Positions 52,295 through 61,056 are shown, numbered from the stretch's first letter. The stretch: DNA of 64,000 bases from Nocardioides malaquae (GCF_015070385.1 NZ_JADCSA010000004.1:149446-213445), one strand, 5' to 3'. Notes: generated by a model from the sequence alone, not told the origin. A program made the numbers and translations.

Positions 52295-53838
52295 GCGGAC
52301 AGACCCCACTTCGCCAGTTCTGCTTCGAGCGCTGCACGGGTCTCGGTCGCAGCGGCGTGGGCTGCTTCGAGATCGGCGAGCGCCTCGGCCAGCGTGAGCT
52401 TCTCGCCATCATCGGTCGGCGCGACGTAGAGGGGAATGTTCAGGTTGAAGTCGTTGGCTTCGATCTCGGACAGGTCGACCACGCGGGAGCGGCCCTCGGT
52501 GTCGGAGTAGAGCTCGTACGCGTCCAGGATCGCCTCGGCGTGCTCCGGCTCGAGGGTGTTCTGGTTTCGGCCGCGCTTGAACAGGTCCTCGGCGTTGATG
52601 AAGAGGACCTTGTTCTTCTCGTCCGGCTGTTTGACCACTCGAAGGATGAGGACACACGCGGCCAGTCCTGTGCCGTAGAAGAGGTTGGGCGCGAGCCCAA
52701 TGACGGCGTCGACGGCATCGGACTCGAGGATGTGCCTGCGGATGCGAGCTTCGGCACCTTGCCGGAACAGGGCTCCCTGGGGCAGGACGACAGCGACACG
52801 TCCGGTCCTCGGGCGCGCGGAGGTGAGCATGTGCTGTACCCACGCCCAGTCGGCGTACCCCTTGGGCGGAACGCCCCCGAGCTGATTGCGGCCCCACTTG
52901 TCGGATCCCCACTCAGGCTCGCCCCAGTTCTTGAGTGAGAACGGCGGGTTCGCGACCACGCAGTCGAACTGGGCGAGGTGGTTGCCGGTATAGAAGGCGG
53001 GGTTGCGGAGCGTGTCTTCGCGCGCGATTTTGAAGTCCTCGACGCCGTGAAGCAGGAGGTTCATCCGGGCGATCGCAGAGGTTGCAAGCACCTTCTCCTG
53101 GCCGTAGAGCTTGCCCCATAGGGTCTTGGGGCTACCACCAGCCGCCTTCACGTGCTCGATAACCTCGATCAGCATGCCGCCAGTCCCGCAAGCAGGGTCG
53201 TAGACGGTCTCGCCTTCCTTCGGGTCGAGGATGTTGATCAGCAGGGCGACCACCGAACGAGGCGTGTAGTACTCGCCCGCCTTTTTGTTCGACTGATCGG
53301 CGAACCGCTTGATGAGGTACTCGTAGGCGTTGCCGAACACGTCCGGGGGAACCGCGGCGTTGGTCAGCGCCTTCGTCGAGAAGTGTTCGATGAGGTCGGC
53401 GAGCTTGTGGTCGGGGAGCTTGTCCTTGTTGGTCCAGCTCGCGTTGCCGAAGATCCCGTAGAGGGTGTCGGGATTGGCCTTCTCGATCTCCCGGAACGCG
53501 GTGTGCAGAGCAGTGCCGATGTTCTCCGCGTGACTGCGCACTTCCTCCCAGAGGCTGCTCGACGGGATCGCAAACCGGTGGTTCTCGGCGAACAGCGCGA
53601 ATTCGTGATCCCCGCCCGACTCGTCGAGCGCCTGTGCGTACTCCTCCAGGTACACGTCGCTGATCCGCTTGAAGAACATCAGCGGGAAGATGTAGGCCTT
53701 GAAGTCGGCCTGGTCGATGCTCCCGCGGAGCAGGTCCGCGGCCGCCGCCAGGTACTGCTCGAGCTCGGAGAGGGTCAGCCGCTCGACGCCCTGGGGCATC
53801 AGAGCGAGCGCAGCCGCGCGCGCCTCGTCCTCGGTCAT
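52291..53838 (-). CDS. hsdM: Type I DNA methyltransferase subunit, HsdM copy 1
   Basis: 515 residues; ATG 53838 is preceded by GAGGAG at good spacing. SAM motif I is YDPACGTGGML (about 220), catalytic motif NPPF (about 296). It has the typical HsdM N-terminal helical domain (ELEQYLAAAADLLRGSIDQADFKAYIFPLMFFKRISDVY). It is the first gene of the M-M-S-R operon; all four genes overlap by 1-4 nt. Two HsdM with one HsdS is unusual and may form a mixed methyltransferase. Confidence 0.94.
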   Translation of the reverse strand: MTEDEARAAALALMPQGVERLTLSELEQYLAAAADLLRGSIDQADFKAYIFPLMFFKRISDVYLEEYAQALDESGGDHEFALFAENHRFAIPSSSLWEEVRSHAENIGTALHTAFREIEKANPDTLYGIFGNASWTNKDKLPDHKLADLIEHFSTKALTNAAVPPDVFGNAYEYLIKRFADQSNKKAGEYYTPRSVVALLINILDPKEGETVYDPACGTGGMLIEVIEHVKAAGGSPKTLWGKLYGQEKVLATSAIARMNLLLHGVEDFKIAREDTLRNPAFYTGNHLAQFDCVVANPPFSLKNWGEPEWGSDKWGRNQLGGVPPKGYADWAWVQHMLTSARPRTGRVAVVLPQGALFRQGAEARIRRHILESDAVDAVIGLAPNLFYGTGLAACVLILRVVKQPDEKNKVLFINAEDLFKRGRNQNTLEPEHAEAILDAYELYSDTEGRSRVVDLSEIEANDFNLNIPLYVAPTDDGEKLTLAEALADLEAAHAAATETRAALEAELAKWGLSA

Positions 53839-53946
53839 ACGGCTCCTCATCGTCGCTGCAGAACTACGCAACGATCACCGTATCCACCATCGGTCAGACG
53901 CGCTGTCGAACCGGCGCCGCATGGCTACCGACGCTTCGTTCCAGCC

Positions 53947-55074
53947 TCATGGGGCGGAGTCGGAAGGTGCCACCAGGACAAGCGTCGCCGGATCGACGTC
54001 ATCCCGAGCGCGCAAGGTCGGGAGGCTGGAGTCGTCCACCTGATCCGGGTCGAGCATCGACGCCGCGAGCATCTGCACCTTGGCCTGCTCGACCGCCGTC
54101 GCGACGGACTGCGCCGAGGCCAGCGCGGCATAGAAGGACCTCGCGAAAACGATGGCAGCAGTGTCATCGATCGTGTCGGACATGCCGATCACCAACGGGA
54201 CGGTCTGCAGCAGATCGTCAGCGCCCTCGATGCTCTCGCATGCGTTAAGAACAACGAGCCGCGGTGGCTCGTCGGTCGCGCCAAGCAGCCGAGCCAGGAG
54301 CGAGAAGTCCACGTCGTGTCCGTCTGTGTCACCAGCCTCGTTCTCCATCCACACCCCGAGCGTGTCGGCGTGCCCCGAGAAGTGCACGACGTGCGGACGG
54401 TGGTCATTGAGTCCGTCCAAGAGATCGTTGAACGTCGCTGCAGGAGCGTGCTCAACGACCACGAGGTCGCGATACTTCGAGCTTCGCAGTCCCTGCTTAA
54501 CCTGCCGAACCTCTTGGTCTACGCGCAGCCAGGTGCCTTGCTCAACAACAGAGCCGTCAGGGCTCGTCACCGATGTCTCGGTCGCATCCGGGTTGGAGGT
54601 GAGGTAGAGGACGCGGAGCGGCTCCGGCCGGGGTGGTGTGACCTCGACGTAGCGGACCTGCGCCGGTGGAGCGCTCGCCTGCGCCACCGCCCGAGCGTGG
54701 TTGATCTCCTCTCGACGGCGGCGGGTGTCATCGCGGCGCTGCGCACTCTCCGCGCTCCGCCGCTCCGACGCCTCAGCCGTTCGGAGCGACGTGGTCTTCG
54801 AAGCGATGCTCTTGTCGACCGTCGCGATGTCCTTCCGCGCCTTCGCAATCTTGTCCTCGGCGGCCGCCGCCTTCTTCTCCTCGCGCTCGGCTGCTGCAAG
54901 AGCCGTCCGTACTGTCGTGGCGCTCCTGGAGCGGCTGGCCTGCTCGCGCTTCTTCCGCGTCGCCTCGCGAGCAGTGGCCGCGACCTTCTCCTGCGCGGCG
55001 ATCACCTTCGCGAAGCCAGCCTTCTTTGTCTCGAGGCCCGCGATCTCCCGGCGGAGCGTGTCGCTGCGTGCCAT
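53947..55074 (-). CDS. Coiled-coil CHAT-type (caspase-like) protease
   Basis: 375 residues from ATG 55074. Residues ~1-135 are a long Lys/Glu/Ala-rich coiled coil. The C-terminal ~220 residues have the CHAT/caspase-like pattern: [13 protein letters not shown] at the start, [10 protein letters not shown] (catalytic His about 235) and LVVLNACES (catalytic Cys about 279). Such proteases act as effectors in several anti-phage systems, activated by a partner. It lies upstream of and in line with the restriction operon, 108 bp from the first hsdM start. Confidence 0.82.
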   Translation of the reverse strand: MARSDTLRREIAGLETKKAGFAKVIAAQEKVAATAREATRKKREQASRSRSATTVRTALAAAEREEKKAAAAEDKIAKARKDIATVDKSIASKTTSLRTAEASERRSAESAQRRDDTRRRREEINHARAVAQASAPPAQVRYVEVTPPRPEPLRVLYLTSNPDATETSVTSPDGSVVEQGTWLRVDQEVRQVKQGLRSSKYRDLVVVEHAPAATFNDLLDGLNDHRPHVVHFSGHADTLGVWMENEAGDTDGHDVDFSLLARLLGATDEPPRLVVLNACESIEGADDLLQTVPLVIGMSDTIDDTAAIVFARSFYAALASAQSVATAVEQAKVQMLAASMLDPDQVDDSSLPTLRARDDVDPATLVLVAPSDSAP

Positions 55075-55108
55075 CGCTCAGTCCAATCTCTACTGAATCA
55101 GTGTTCTT

Positions 55109-55130
55109 GAGGCGAAAGTTCGATCGCCTC
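55109..55130. terminator. Hairpin downstream of dnaB
   Basis: GAGGCGA / TCGCCTC form a 7-bp stem with an 8-nt loop, between the CHAT start and the dnaB stop. On the plus strand it is followed by GTTTTGG. It may stop dnaB read-through into the island, though the minus-strand T-tract is missing. Confidence 0.4.
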
Positions 55131-55136
55131 GTTTTG

Positions 55137-55150
55137 GCTGCATCTCGACA
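55137..55150 (-). repeat. 14-bp inverted repeat, right end of island
   Basis: GCTGCATCTCGACA is the exact inverse complement of 40592-40605. It begins 11 bp past the dnaB stop, so the island ends right after dnaB with no damage to that gene. Confidence 0.5.
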
Positions 55151-55160
55151 GACGTGGCCG

Positions 55161-56579
55161 TCAGTGGTGCGCCATGTCCACGAAGCGGGAGTAGTGGCCC
55201 TGGAAGGCGACGGTGATGTCCTTCGTCGCGCCGTTACGGTGCTTGGCGACGATCAGGTCGGCCTCGCCGGGGCGGGTCGACTCCTTCTCGTAGACGTCCT
55301 CGCGGTGCAGCAGGATCACCATGTCGGCGTCCTGCTCGATCGAGCCGGACTCACGAAGGTCGCTCATCATGGGGCGCTTGTCGCTGCGCTGTTCGGGACC
55401 ACGGTTGAGCTGCGAGAGCGCGATGATCGGGACCTCGAGCTCCTTGGCGAGCAGCTTGATCTGGCGGGAGAACTCCGAGACCTCCAGCTGGCGGGACTCG
55501 ACCTTCTTGCCCGAGCTCATCAGCTGCAGGTAGTCGATGACGACGAGGCGCAGGTCGTGCTTCTGCTTCAGGCGTCGGGCCTTGGCCCGGATCTCCATCA
55601 TCGTCATGTTGGGTGAGTCGTCGATGTACATCGGCGCAGCCGAGACCTCGCCCATCTTGCGGGCCAGGCGCTCCCAGTCGTCCTCGGTCATCTGACCGGT
55701 GCGGATGTGGTTGAGCGCGACCTTCGCCTCGGCGGAGAGCAGACGCATCACGATCTCGGCGCGCGTCATCTCCAGGCTGAAGAAGACGCTGGTCATGTTG
55801 TTGTGGATGGAGGCGGCGCGGCAGAAGTCGAGGGCGAGCGTCGACTTACCCATCGCGGGTCGGGCCGCGACGATGATCATCTGACCGGAGTGCAGGCCGT
55901 TGGTGAGGTCGTCGAACTCGGCGAACCCGGTCGGCACGCCGTAGACGCCCTGCTCGCGGCTGCCGATCGCCTCGATCTCGTCGAGGACGTCGTTCATGAT
56001 GTCGCTCAGCGGCACGTAGTCCTCGGCCGCGCGCTTCTCGGTGATCTTGTAGACCTCGGCCTGCGCCTGGTCGACGACGTCGTCGACCTGCCCCTCGCCG
56101 GCGTAGCCGAGCTGCACGATCTTGGTGCCGGCCTCGACCAGGCGGCGCAGCATCGCCTTCTCGCGCACGATCTCGGCGTAGTAGCCGGCGTTGGCCGCGA
56201 TCGGCACGTTGGCCGCGAGGGTGTGCAGGTAGGGGGCGCCGCCGACCTTCGCCAGCTCACCGCGCCGCTGCAGCTCCGCAGCGACGGTGACCGGGTCGGC
56301 GGGCTCGCTGCGGCCGTAGAGGTCGATGATCGCGTCGTGGATCAGCTCGTGGGCGGGGCGGTAGAAGTCCATGCCGCGCAGGACCTCGGAGACGTCGGCG
56401 ATCGCGTCCTTGCTGAGCAGCATCGACCCGAGCACGGACTGCTCCGCGGCGTTGTCCTGCGGCGGGGTCCGGTCGTTGGGGCCACGGGGCGCCTCGCCGG
56501 GCTCGTATGCCGCGGGGCCGTCACCCCAGTTGTCGAAGGGCTCGCCGGGGTTGAGCAGGTGCTGCTCGGTGATGCTCAC
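55161..56579 (-). CDS. dnaB: Replicative DNA helicase DnaB
   Basis: 472 residues from GTG 56579 with GGAGG upstream. An N-terminal primase-interacting domain (PPQDNAAEQSVLGSMLLSKDAI) and a linker precede the RecA-like motor with Walker A ARPAMGKSTLALDF, Walker B LVVIDYLQLM and arginine-finger region SKKR-like KRPMMSDLRESGSIEQDAD. It is a hexameric 5'-3' helicase that unwinds the fork. No intein is present. A cluster of DnaA-box-like sequences lies upstream. Confidence 0.97.
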   Translation of the reverse strand: MSITEQHLLNPGEPFDNWGDGPAAYEPGEAPRGPNDRTPPQDNAAEQSVLGSMLLSKDAIADVSEVLRGMDFYRPAHELIHDAIIDLYGRSEPADPVTVAAELQRRGELAKVGGAPYLHTLAANVPIAANAGYYAEIVREKAMLRRLVEAGTKIVQLGYAGEGQVDDVVDQAQAEVYKITEKRAAEDYVPLSDIMNDVLDEIEAIGSREQGVYGVPTGFAEFDDLTNGLHSGQMIIVAARPAMGKSTLALDFCRAASIHNNMTSVFFSLEMTRAEIVMRLLSAEAKVALNHIRTGQMTEDDWERLARKMGEVSAAPMYIDDSPNMTMMEIRAKARRLKQKHDLRLVVIDYLQLMSSGKKVESRQLEVSEFSRQIKLLAKELEVPIIALSQLNRGPEQRSDKRPMMSDLRESGSIEQDADMVILLHREDVYEKESTRPGEADLIVAKHRNGATKDITVAFQGHYSRFVDMAHH

Positions 56580-57084
56580 AAGGCCTCCGGTGATGCTGCT
56601 GACGGACGTGGCGCGGGGCGTCCGCACCGTCCCGCCGGGGCACGGCCGCGGATGTCGAACCGCACCGTCCACGCTAGGCAGAGCCACCGACAACTTGCTC
56701 GACGGACTCGTGGGACGCGTGCGAACGTACGCGCTCTGGAGGGCCCGCTGCCACCACCTTGTCCACAGGCACTGTGGATAACTTGTGGCTTGCGCCTGCC
56801 TCATCCCCAAGCAACGTCCCACATCTGTGGGCCGCCCTGTGCACAACTATGGGAACCCGGCGGGTAACCACGCTCTGACCTGCGAAAACACCATCCTCAC
56901 CCTGTGGACAGAAAACTCTTTCCCGACGTGTTCTCGGCATCCGAACAGCGACGGCAAAATGTCGACATGACGCCCTGTCGAGGAAACCATCGAGTGATAT
57001 CCCAAGACTCTCCACAGGGGCTGGGGACTGCTTGTACCTAACTTTTCCGGGCCTGACCTGCGGTTTTGTCTGAGGACACCTGTG
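56580..57084. promoter_or_regulatory. dnaB/MATE intergenic region with DnaA-box-like cluster
   Basis: 505-bp gap between divergent dnaB and MATE genes, relatively A/T-rich. It contains TTGTCCACA (56759-56767), TGTGGATAA (56773-56781, inverse of TTATCCACA), TGTGCACAA (56838-56846, inverse of TTGTGCACA) and TGTGGACAG (56903-56911), all matching or one base from DnaA boxes. It may be a DnaA-responsive promoter or DnaA-titrating site. The standard actinobacterial oriC sits by dnaA, so I do not call this the origin. Confidence 0.55.
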
Positions 57085-58458
57085 ATGCAGCCCACATCCA
57101 CCGTCGACCTAGACTCGTGGCCCGTGCACCCCACCGACCGGCAGATCATGAAGCTCGCCGTGCCGGCCTTCTTCGCCCTGGTGGCTGAACCGCTCTTCCT
57201 GCTCGCCGACACCGCCATCGTCGGTCGCCTCGGCACCACCGAGCTGGCCGGCGTCGGCATCGCGGCCGTGGTGATGCAGACCGCGGTGGGGCTCTGCGTC
57301 TTCCTCGCCTACGGCACTACGGCCGGCGTGGCTCGCCACCTCGGCGCCGGGGACTCCCGACGCGCGCTCACCCTGGGCGCCGACGGCATCTGGTTGGCCA
57401 TTGGCCTGGGGGTCCTCACCACCGTCGTGCTGCTCGCCGCGACCGACCCGCTGGTCGCCGCCTTCGGGGTCAGCGACGCGGTGGGCGGCTTCGCCCGCGA
57501 CTACCTGGTCGTCGCCCTGCTCGGCATCACCCCGCTGCTGGTGATGCTCGCCGCCACCGGCGTACTGCGCGGGCTGCAGGACACGCGTACGCCGCTGTGG
57601 GTCGCCCTCGGCGGCAACGCCGTCAACGTGCTGCTCAACCTGCTGCTCGTCTTCGGCCTCGGTCCGGTGCCTGCCCTGGGCGTCGCCGGCGCCGCGCTCG
57701 GCTCGGTCATCGCCCAGGTGCTCAGCGCGGTGGCGCTGGTCTGGGTGGTGGTGCGGGCCGCCCGCCGCGAGGGCGCCAGCCTGACCCCCGACCGCGCGGG
57801 CATCCTCGCCGCCGGGCGCGCCAGCGTCGCCCTCGTCGTGCGTACGCTCGCCCTGCGCGCCGCACTCGTCATCGGCGCGTGGGCGGTGGCGAGCAGCGGG
57901 GACGCCGACGGCACCGCCGTCGCGGCGCACCAGGTCGCCTTCAGCGTGTGGACCTTCCTCGTCTTCGCCCTCGACGCCGTGGCGATCGCGGCGCAGACCC
58001 TGACCGGCCACGCCCTCGGCTCCGGCGACCGGCAGGGCACGCGTGTGCTGACCCGGAGGATGATCCGTTGGGGATGGGGCAGCGGGGTGGTCGCCGGCCT
58101 GGCGCTGGCGGCGGCGAGCCCCCTGCTCGGCCCGCTCTTCACCCCCGATCCGGGGGTCCACGAGCTGCTGGTGCCGATCCTGCTGGTGGCAGCGCTCGGC
58201 CAGCCTCTCGCGGGGGTCGTCTTCGTGCTCGACGGAGTGCTCATCGGCGCCGGCGACGGCACCTACCTGGCCTGGGCCGGCATCGCGGTGCTGCTGGTCT
58301 ACGCGCCCGCGGTGCTGGCCGTGCCCCACGTGGTCGACGGCACCGGCAGCCTGCTGTGGATCTGGGTGCTCTTCAGCGGGCTCTTCCTGGGCACCCGGTG
58401 CGTGGTGCTCCTGCACCGCGCCCGCGGCGACCGCTGGATGGTGATGGGGTCGGCCTGA
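57085..58458 (+). CDS. MATE (DinF-like) family efflux transporter
   Basis: 457 residues from ATG 57085, with GAGGA upstream; GTG 57082 is one codon earlier. Twelve membrane segments and the typical MATE start PTDRQIMKLAVPAFFALVAEPLFLLADTAIVGRLGTTELAGVGIA. It is a Na+ or H+ coupled exporter in the plasma membrane; the substrate is unknown. A MATE gene beside dnaB and the rpsF-rplI group is a conserved actinobacterial layout. Confidence 0.92.
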   Translation: MQPTSTVDLDSWPVHPTDRQIMKLAVPAFFALVAEPLFLLADTAIVGRLGTTELAGVGIAAVVMQTAVGLCVFLAYGTTAGVARHLGAGDSRRALTLGADGIWLAIGLGVLTTVVLLAATDPLVAAFGVSDAVGGFARDYLVVALLGITPLLVMLAATGVLRGLQDTRTPLWVALGGNAVNVLLNLLLVFGLGPVPALGVAGAALGSVIAQVLSAVALVWVVVRAARREGASLTPDRAGILAAGRASVALVVRTLALRAALVIGAWAVASSGDADGTAVAAHQVAFSVWTFLVFALDAVAIAAQTLTGHALGSGDRQGTRVLTRRMIRWGWGSGVVAGLALAAASPLLGPLFTPDPGVHELLVPILLVAALGQPLAGVVFVLDGVLIGAGDGTYLAWAGIAVLLVYAPAVLAVPHVVDGTGSLLWIWVLFSGLFLGTRCVVLLHRARGDRWMVMGSA

Positions 58459-58467
58459 GGCAGCACC

Positions 58468-59034
58468 TCAGCCGACGTCGGGCACCGGGCGGTCGCGCGC
58501 CTCCTCGTCGGTGCGGGCGACCCCGTTCTCCTCGATGTCCTCGAGGAGCCACTTCATCTCCGCGATCTCCGTGCGCTGCGCCTCGATGATCTCGTCCGCG
58601 AGCTTGCGGACCCGGACGTCCTCGATGTCGGACCGCTCGCTCGTCAGGATCGCGATCGAGTGGTGCGGGATCATCCCGCCCATGTAGGCCTCGTCCTGCA
58701 CCAGCGTCTGCGACCGCGAGAGCCAGAGCGCCGTGCCGCCGACCACGAGCGCGAGCGCGATGATGGCGATGTTGACGGTGCGGTTGCGATACATCATCGA
58801 CCACATGAAGCCGAGCATGACCAGCGCCATGGCCGACCCCATCAGCAGTGCCATGTAGAGGCGCTCCTCGCTGAAGGTGACGTGGGACCACGCGTAGGCG
58901 TTGGTGTAGGTGAGCAGGAACATCACCACCGTCGAGGTCGCGATCATCGCTCCGAACGTCAGGTACATCCGTCGTTCGTGCATCCCGGACGACGTGTCCC
59001 GGGACGTCTGGTCGTGCTCGTGTCCACGTTCCAT
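58468..59034 (-). CDS. Membrane protein with DUF305 domain
   Basis: 188 residues from ATG 59034. Three membrane helices (about 24-44, 60-78 and 86-104) precede a periplasmic-side DUF305 ferritin-like segment with the signature MIPHHSIAI and the helix RVRKLADEIIEAQRTEIAEMKWLL. DUF305 proteins are often found with copper or metal genes, but none are adjacent here. It is convergent with the MATE gene. Confidence 0.88.
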   Translation of the reverse strand: MERGHEHDQTSRDTSSGMHERRMYLTFGAMIATSTVVMFLLTYTNAYAWSHVTFSEERLYMALLMGSAMALVMLGFMWSMMYRNRTVNIAIIALALVVGGTALWLSRSQTLVQDEAYMGGMIPHHSIAILTSERSDIEDVRVRKLADEIIEAQRTEIAEMKWLLEDIEENGVARTDEEARDRPVPDVG

Positions 59035-59182
59035 GGCAGGTCACTCCTCTCGTTGACCACGCCGGTCCCTGACGGTCGCCCAGCCGTGGTCACTCGGACA
59101 TGTCCATCGACTCGCCTGCCCGCTCCGGCCCCGCGCAAACCCGCGCGGGTTTGCGCCCGGGTGGGGAGGGCACCACCTCCGG

Positions 59183-59641
59183 GTGACCCCACCGGTGCAG
59201 GACACGACGCCGGGAGGACCGTCGGACCTCGCTGCGGGCGGCGTCGAGATCCTCCCCGAGAGCTTCCTGCGCGAGGTCGTCGACACCATGGTGCGCCTGG
59301 TGGAGGCCGCGGGCGCCGTGGTGATCTTCGTCGGCGCCCTGGTCGCGATGGTCGGATTCGTCCGGGCGCTGCCGCGCCGGGACCCTGACGCCTTCGTGCC
59401 CGTACGCCTCACCTTGGGCCGCTTCCTGGCGCTGGGGCTGGAGTTCCAGCTGGCCAGCGACGTGCTGCGCACCGCGATCGCGCCCAGCTTCGAGGCGCTC
59501 GGCAAACTGGCTGCCGTCGCCGCGATCCGGACCGCCCTCAACTACTTCCTCAGCCGCGAGATCCAGCAGGAGCAGCGCACCATGGCCGCGCGTCCGACGG
59601 ACTCGGAGTCCCGAGACGCGCTGGGCGGCCCCGGCTCGTGA
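59183..59641 (+). CDS. DUF1622 family membrane protein
   Basis: 152 residues from GTG 59183. It has two or three membrane helices (AAGAVVIFVGALVAMVGFVRALP and following) and the DUF1622 core LTLGRFLALGLEFQLASDVLRTAIAPSFEALGKLAAVAAIRTALNYFLSREI. The function is unknown. It is followed 24 bp later by another small membrane protein in the same direction, probably one transcript. Confidence 0.82.
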   Translation: MTPPVQDTTPGGPSDLAAGGVEILPESFLREVVDTMVRLVEAAGAVVIFVGALVAMVGFVRALPRRDPDAFVPVRLTLGRFLALGLEFQLASDVLRTAIAPSFEALGKLAAVAAIRTALNYFLSREIQQEQRTMAARPTDSESRDALGGPGS

Positions 59642-59665
59642 GCCCGGACGTGACAGGGACGTGAG

Positions 59666-59959
59666 ATGGACGAGGTGATCGGCAGCGGCGCGACCTTGGT
59701 CGCCGGCTGCGCGGTGGCGCTGGGTGTGCTCGTCGTCGCTCTCGGCCTCCCGCCCCGCGCGGGACTGCACGTCTTCCTCGACCTGCTCCTCGCGGCCGGC
59801 CTGCTGGCGCTGGCGGTGGCGGACACGTGGGCGGCGATCGCGACCGCGGCCACCGTGGTCGCGGTGCGCAAGGTGGTCGCGTGGCGTCTCCAGGCCGGAT
59901 CCTCCGCCCTGCCGCCCTGGATCGGGACACGCCGAAAAGCGAGACAAATTGTGCAATGA
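59666..59959 (+). CDS. Small membrane protein, unknown function
   Basis: 97 residues from ATG 59666, preceded by GGGACGTGAG. Two or three short hydrophobic helices and a basic C-terminus (RRKARQIVQ). No family is recognised. It follows the DUF1622 gene closely and is probably co-transcribed with it. Confidence 0.6.
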   Translation: MDEVIGSGATLVAGCAVALGVLVVALGLPPRAGLHVFLDLLLAAGLLALAVADTWAAIATAATVVAVRKVVAWRLQAGSSALPPWIGTRRKARQIVQ

Positions 59960-60018
59960 AGTCGGTGACGACGGATCATGACGGTGCCCACCCCCAGGCA
60001 CCCTCGGAAGGAACCTTC

Positions 60019-60326
60019 GTGATCACGAAGAAGACCTCACTGGTCGCGGCCTCGCCGTGACCGGAGCACTCCTCACTCCCACCACCTCCGCGTCGGCCGA
60101 GCCGTTGCCCGCGCCGGTCGTGCTCCAGGACCGGCTCAACGACACCGAGTGGGTCGGCAAGAAGCTGCAGAAGGTCGTGGCCGTGAAGCGCAACCGCACC
60201 TTCACCGTCGCGCTCAACCGGCGCCTCGCTCCCGGCACCCGTATCCTCCGGGTCGTCTTCGTGCCCGCGAAGGACTCGGTGAGCAAGCCTGCGAAGCGTC
60301 AGCGCGTCCACGTGGTCAAGCGCTGA
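60019..60326 (+). pseudogene. Frameshifted small secreted protein
   Basis: GTG 60019, with GGAAGG upstream, reads MITKKTSLVAASP and then stops at 60060. From 60057 the next frame continues VTGALLTPTTSASAEPLPAP. Joining them with one added base near 60055 rebuilds a normal signal peptide and a ~100-residue secreted protein. The mature part (VVLQDRLNDTEWVGKKLQKVVAVKRNRTFTVALNRRL) resembles the basic beta-rich modules of the LRR proteins. It is a pseudogene, or an error in the sequence. Confidence 0.6.
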
Positions 60327-60396
60327 GGCACTCGCCTCGAGGCTCGGGTCGACTGGACGTCCCGGATCCGCCGTCCAGGGTGGGTCCGCTAGTCCG

Positions 60397-60444
60397 GGAC
60401 GTCATCACGGACGTACGCCCCGACGACCGCTCACGATGACGTCC
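60397..60444. repeat. 48-bp palindromic repeat B, copy 2
   Basis: Outer arms GGACGTCATC / GATGACGTCC at the same 28-nt spacing as the copy at 10019-10066; the interior is different but partly similar. It is 16 nt from copy 3. The pair lies between the convergent ends of the frameshifted secreted protein and rplI. Confidence 0.85.
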
Positions 60445-60460
60445 CCGGGGAGCCAACCTC

Positions 60461-60508
60461 GGACGTCATCACGGACGTACGCCCCAGCCACCGCTCACGA
60501 TGACGTCC
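60461..60508. repeat. 48-bp palindromic repeat B, copy 3
   Basis: Identical arms to copies 1 and 2. The interior differs from copy 2 at only a few bases, so copies 2 and 3 are a recent tandem duplication. It lies 88 bp from the rplI stop, where it could act as the terminator of the rpsF-ssb-rpsR-rplI operon. Confidence 0.85.
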
Positions 60509-60595
60509 CGGCCCGCTGGGGTCAGGGCGGCGCACGGAAACGACGGAGCCCGCCCACCCCGAGGGGTGGACGGGCTCCGTGAGCAGACGCGTACG

Positions 60596-61042
60596 TCAGG
60601 CCTGGACCACGTTGAGCGTGGCCTGGGCGGTCACGTCGTCGTGCAGCTTGACCGACACCGCGTGGGCGCCGAGCGACTTGATGGGGTTGCCGAGCACGAC
60701 GGTGCGCTTGTCGATCGACTCACCGGCAGCCTCCGAGAGGGCGTCGGCGATGTCGGCAGCGGTGACGGCGCCGAAGAGACGACCACCCTCACCGGCACGC
60801 ACCTTGAGCGCCACCTGGGCGCCCTCGAGCTTGCCCTTGATCTCCTCGGCGTGGGCCTGGTCGCGCACGGCGCGAGCCTTGCGTGCCGCCTTGATCGACT
60901 CCACGGTCTTCTCGCCACCGCGGGTCCAGCGGATGCCCTCGCCACGCGGGATGAGGTAGTTGCGGCCGTAGCCGTCCTTCACCTCGACGATGTCACCGGG
61001 GCCACCGAGGCCGGCCACTTCCTGGGTCAGGATGAGCTTCAT
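60596..61042 (-). CDS. rplI: Ribosomal protein bL9
   Basis: 148 residues from ATG 61042. The N-terminal domain [34 protein letters not shown] is the bL9 signature, followed by the long connecting helix and the C-terminal RNA-binding domain. It binds 23S rRNA near the L1 stalk. Last gene of the operon rpsF-ssb-rpsR-rplI. Confidence 0.98.
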   Translation of the reverse strand: MKLILTQEVAGLGGPGDIVEVKDGYGRNYLIPRGEGIRWTRGGEKTVESIKAARKARAVRDQAHAEEIKGKLEGAQVALKVRAGEGGRLFGAVTAADIADALSEAAGESIDKRTVVLGNPIKSLGAHAVSVKLHDDVTAQATLNVVQA

Positions 61043-61056
61043 GTTCCTGGCTCCCT

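Larger units (their letters stand above)
40592..55150. other. Putative acquired defence island
   Basis: Between the SRPBCC gene and dnaB, the DNA shows by eye a lower G/C content and less biased codon use. Its genes are an OLD nuclease, NYN protein, orphan antitoxin-like gene, two-HsdM type I restriction system and CHAT protease. Core genes on both sides have the host style. A 14-bp inverted repeat marks both ends. No integrase, transposase or tRNA target is seen, so the mechanism of acquisition is unknown. Confidence 0.6.

Noticed and set aside
40592-55150. Prophage or integrative element
   Set aside because: No integrase, structural or transfer genes are visible, so it is called only a putative island.
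56759-56911. Chromosomal origin of replication
   Set aside because: DnaA-box-like sites are present, but dnaA and dnaN are absent and actinobacterial oriC lies beside dnaA.
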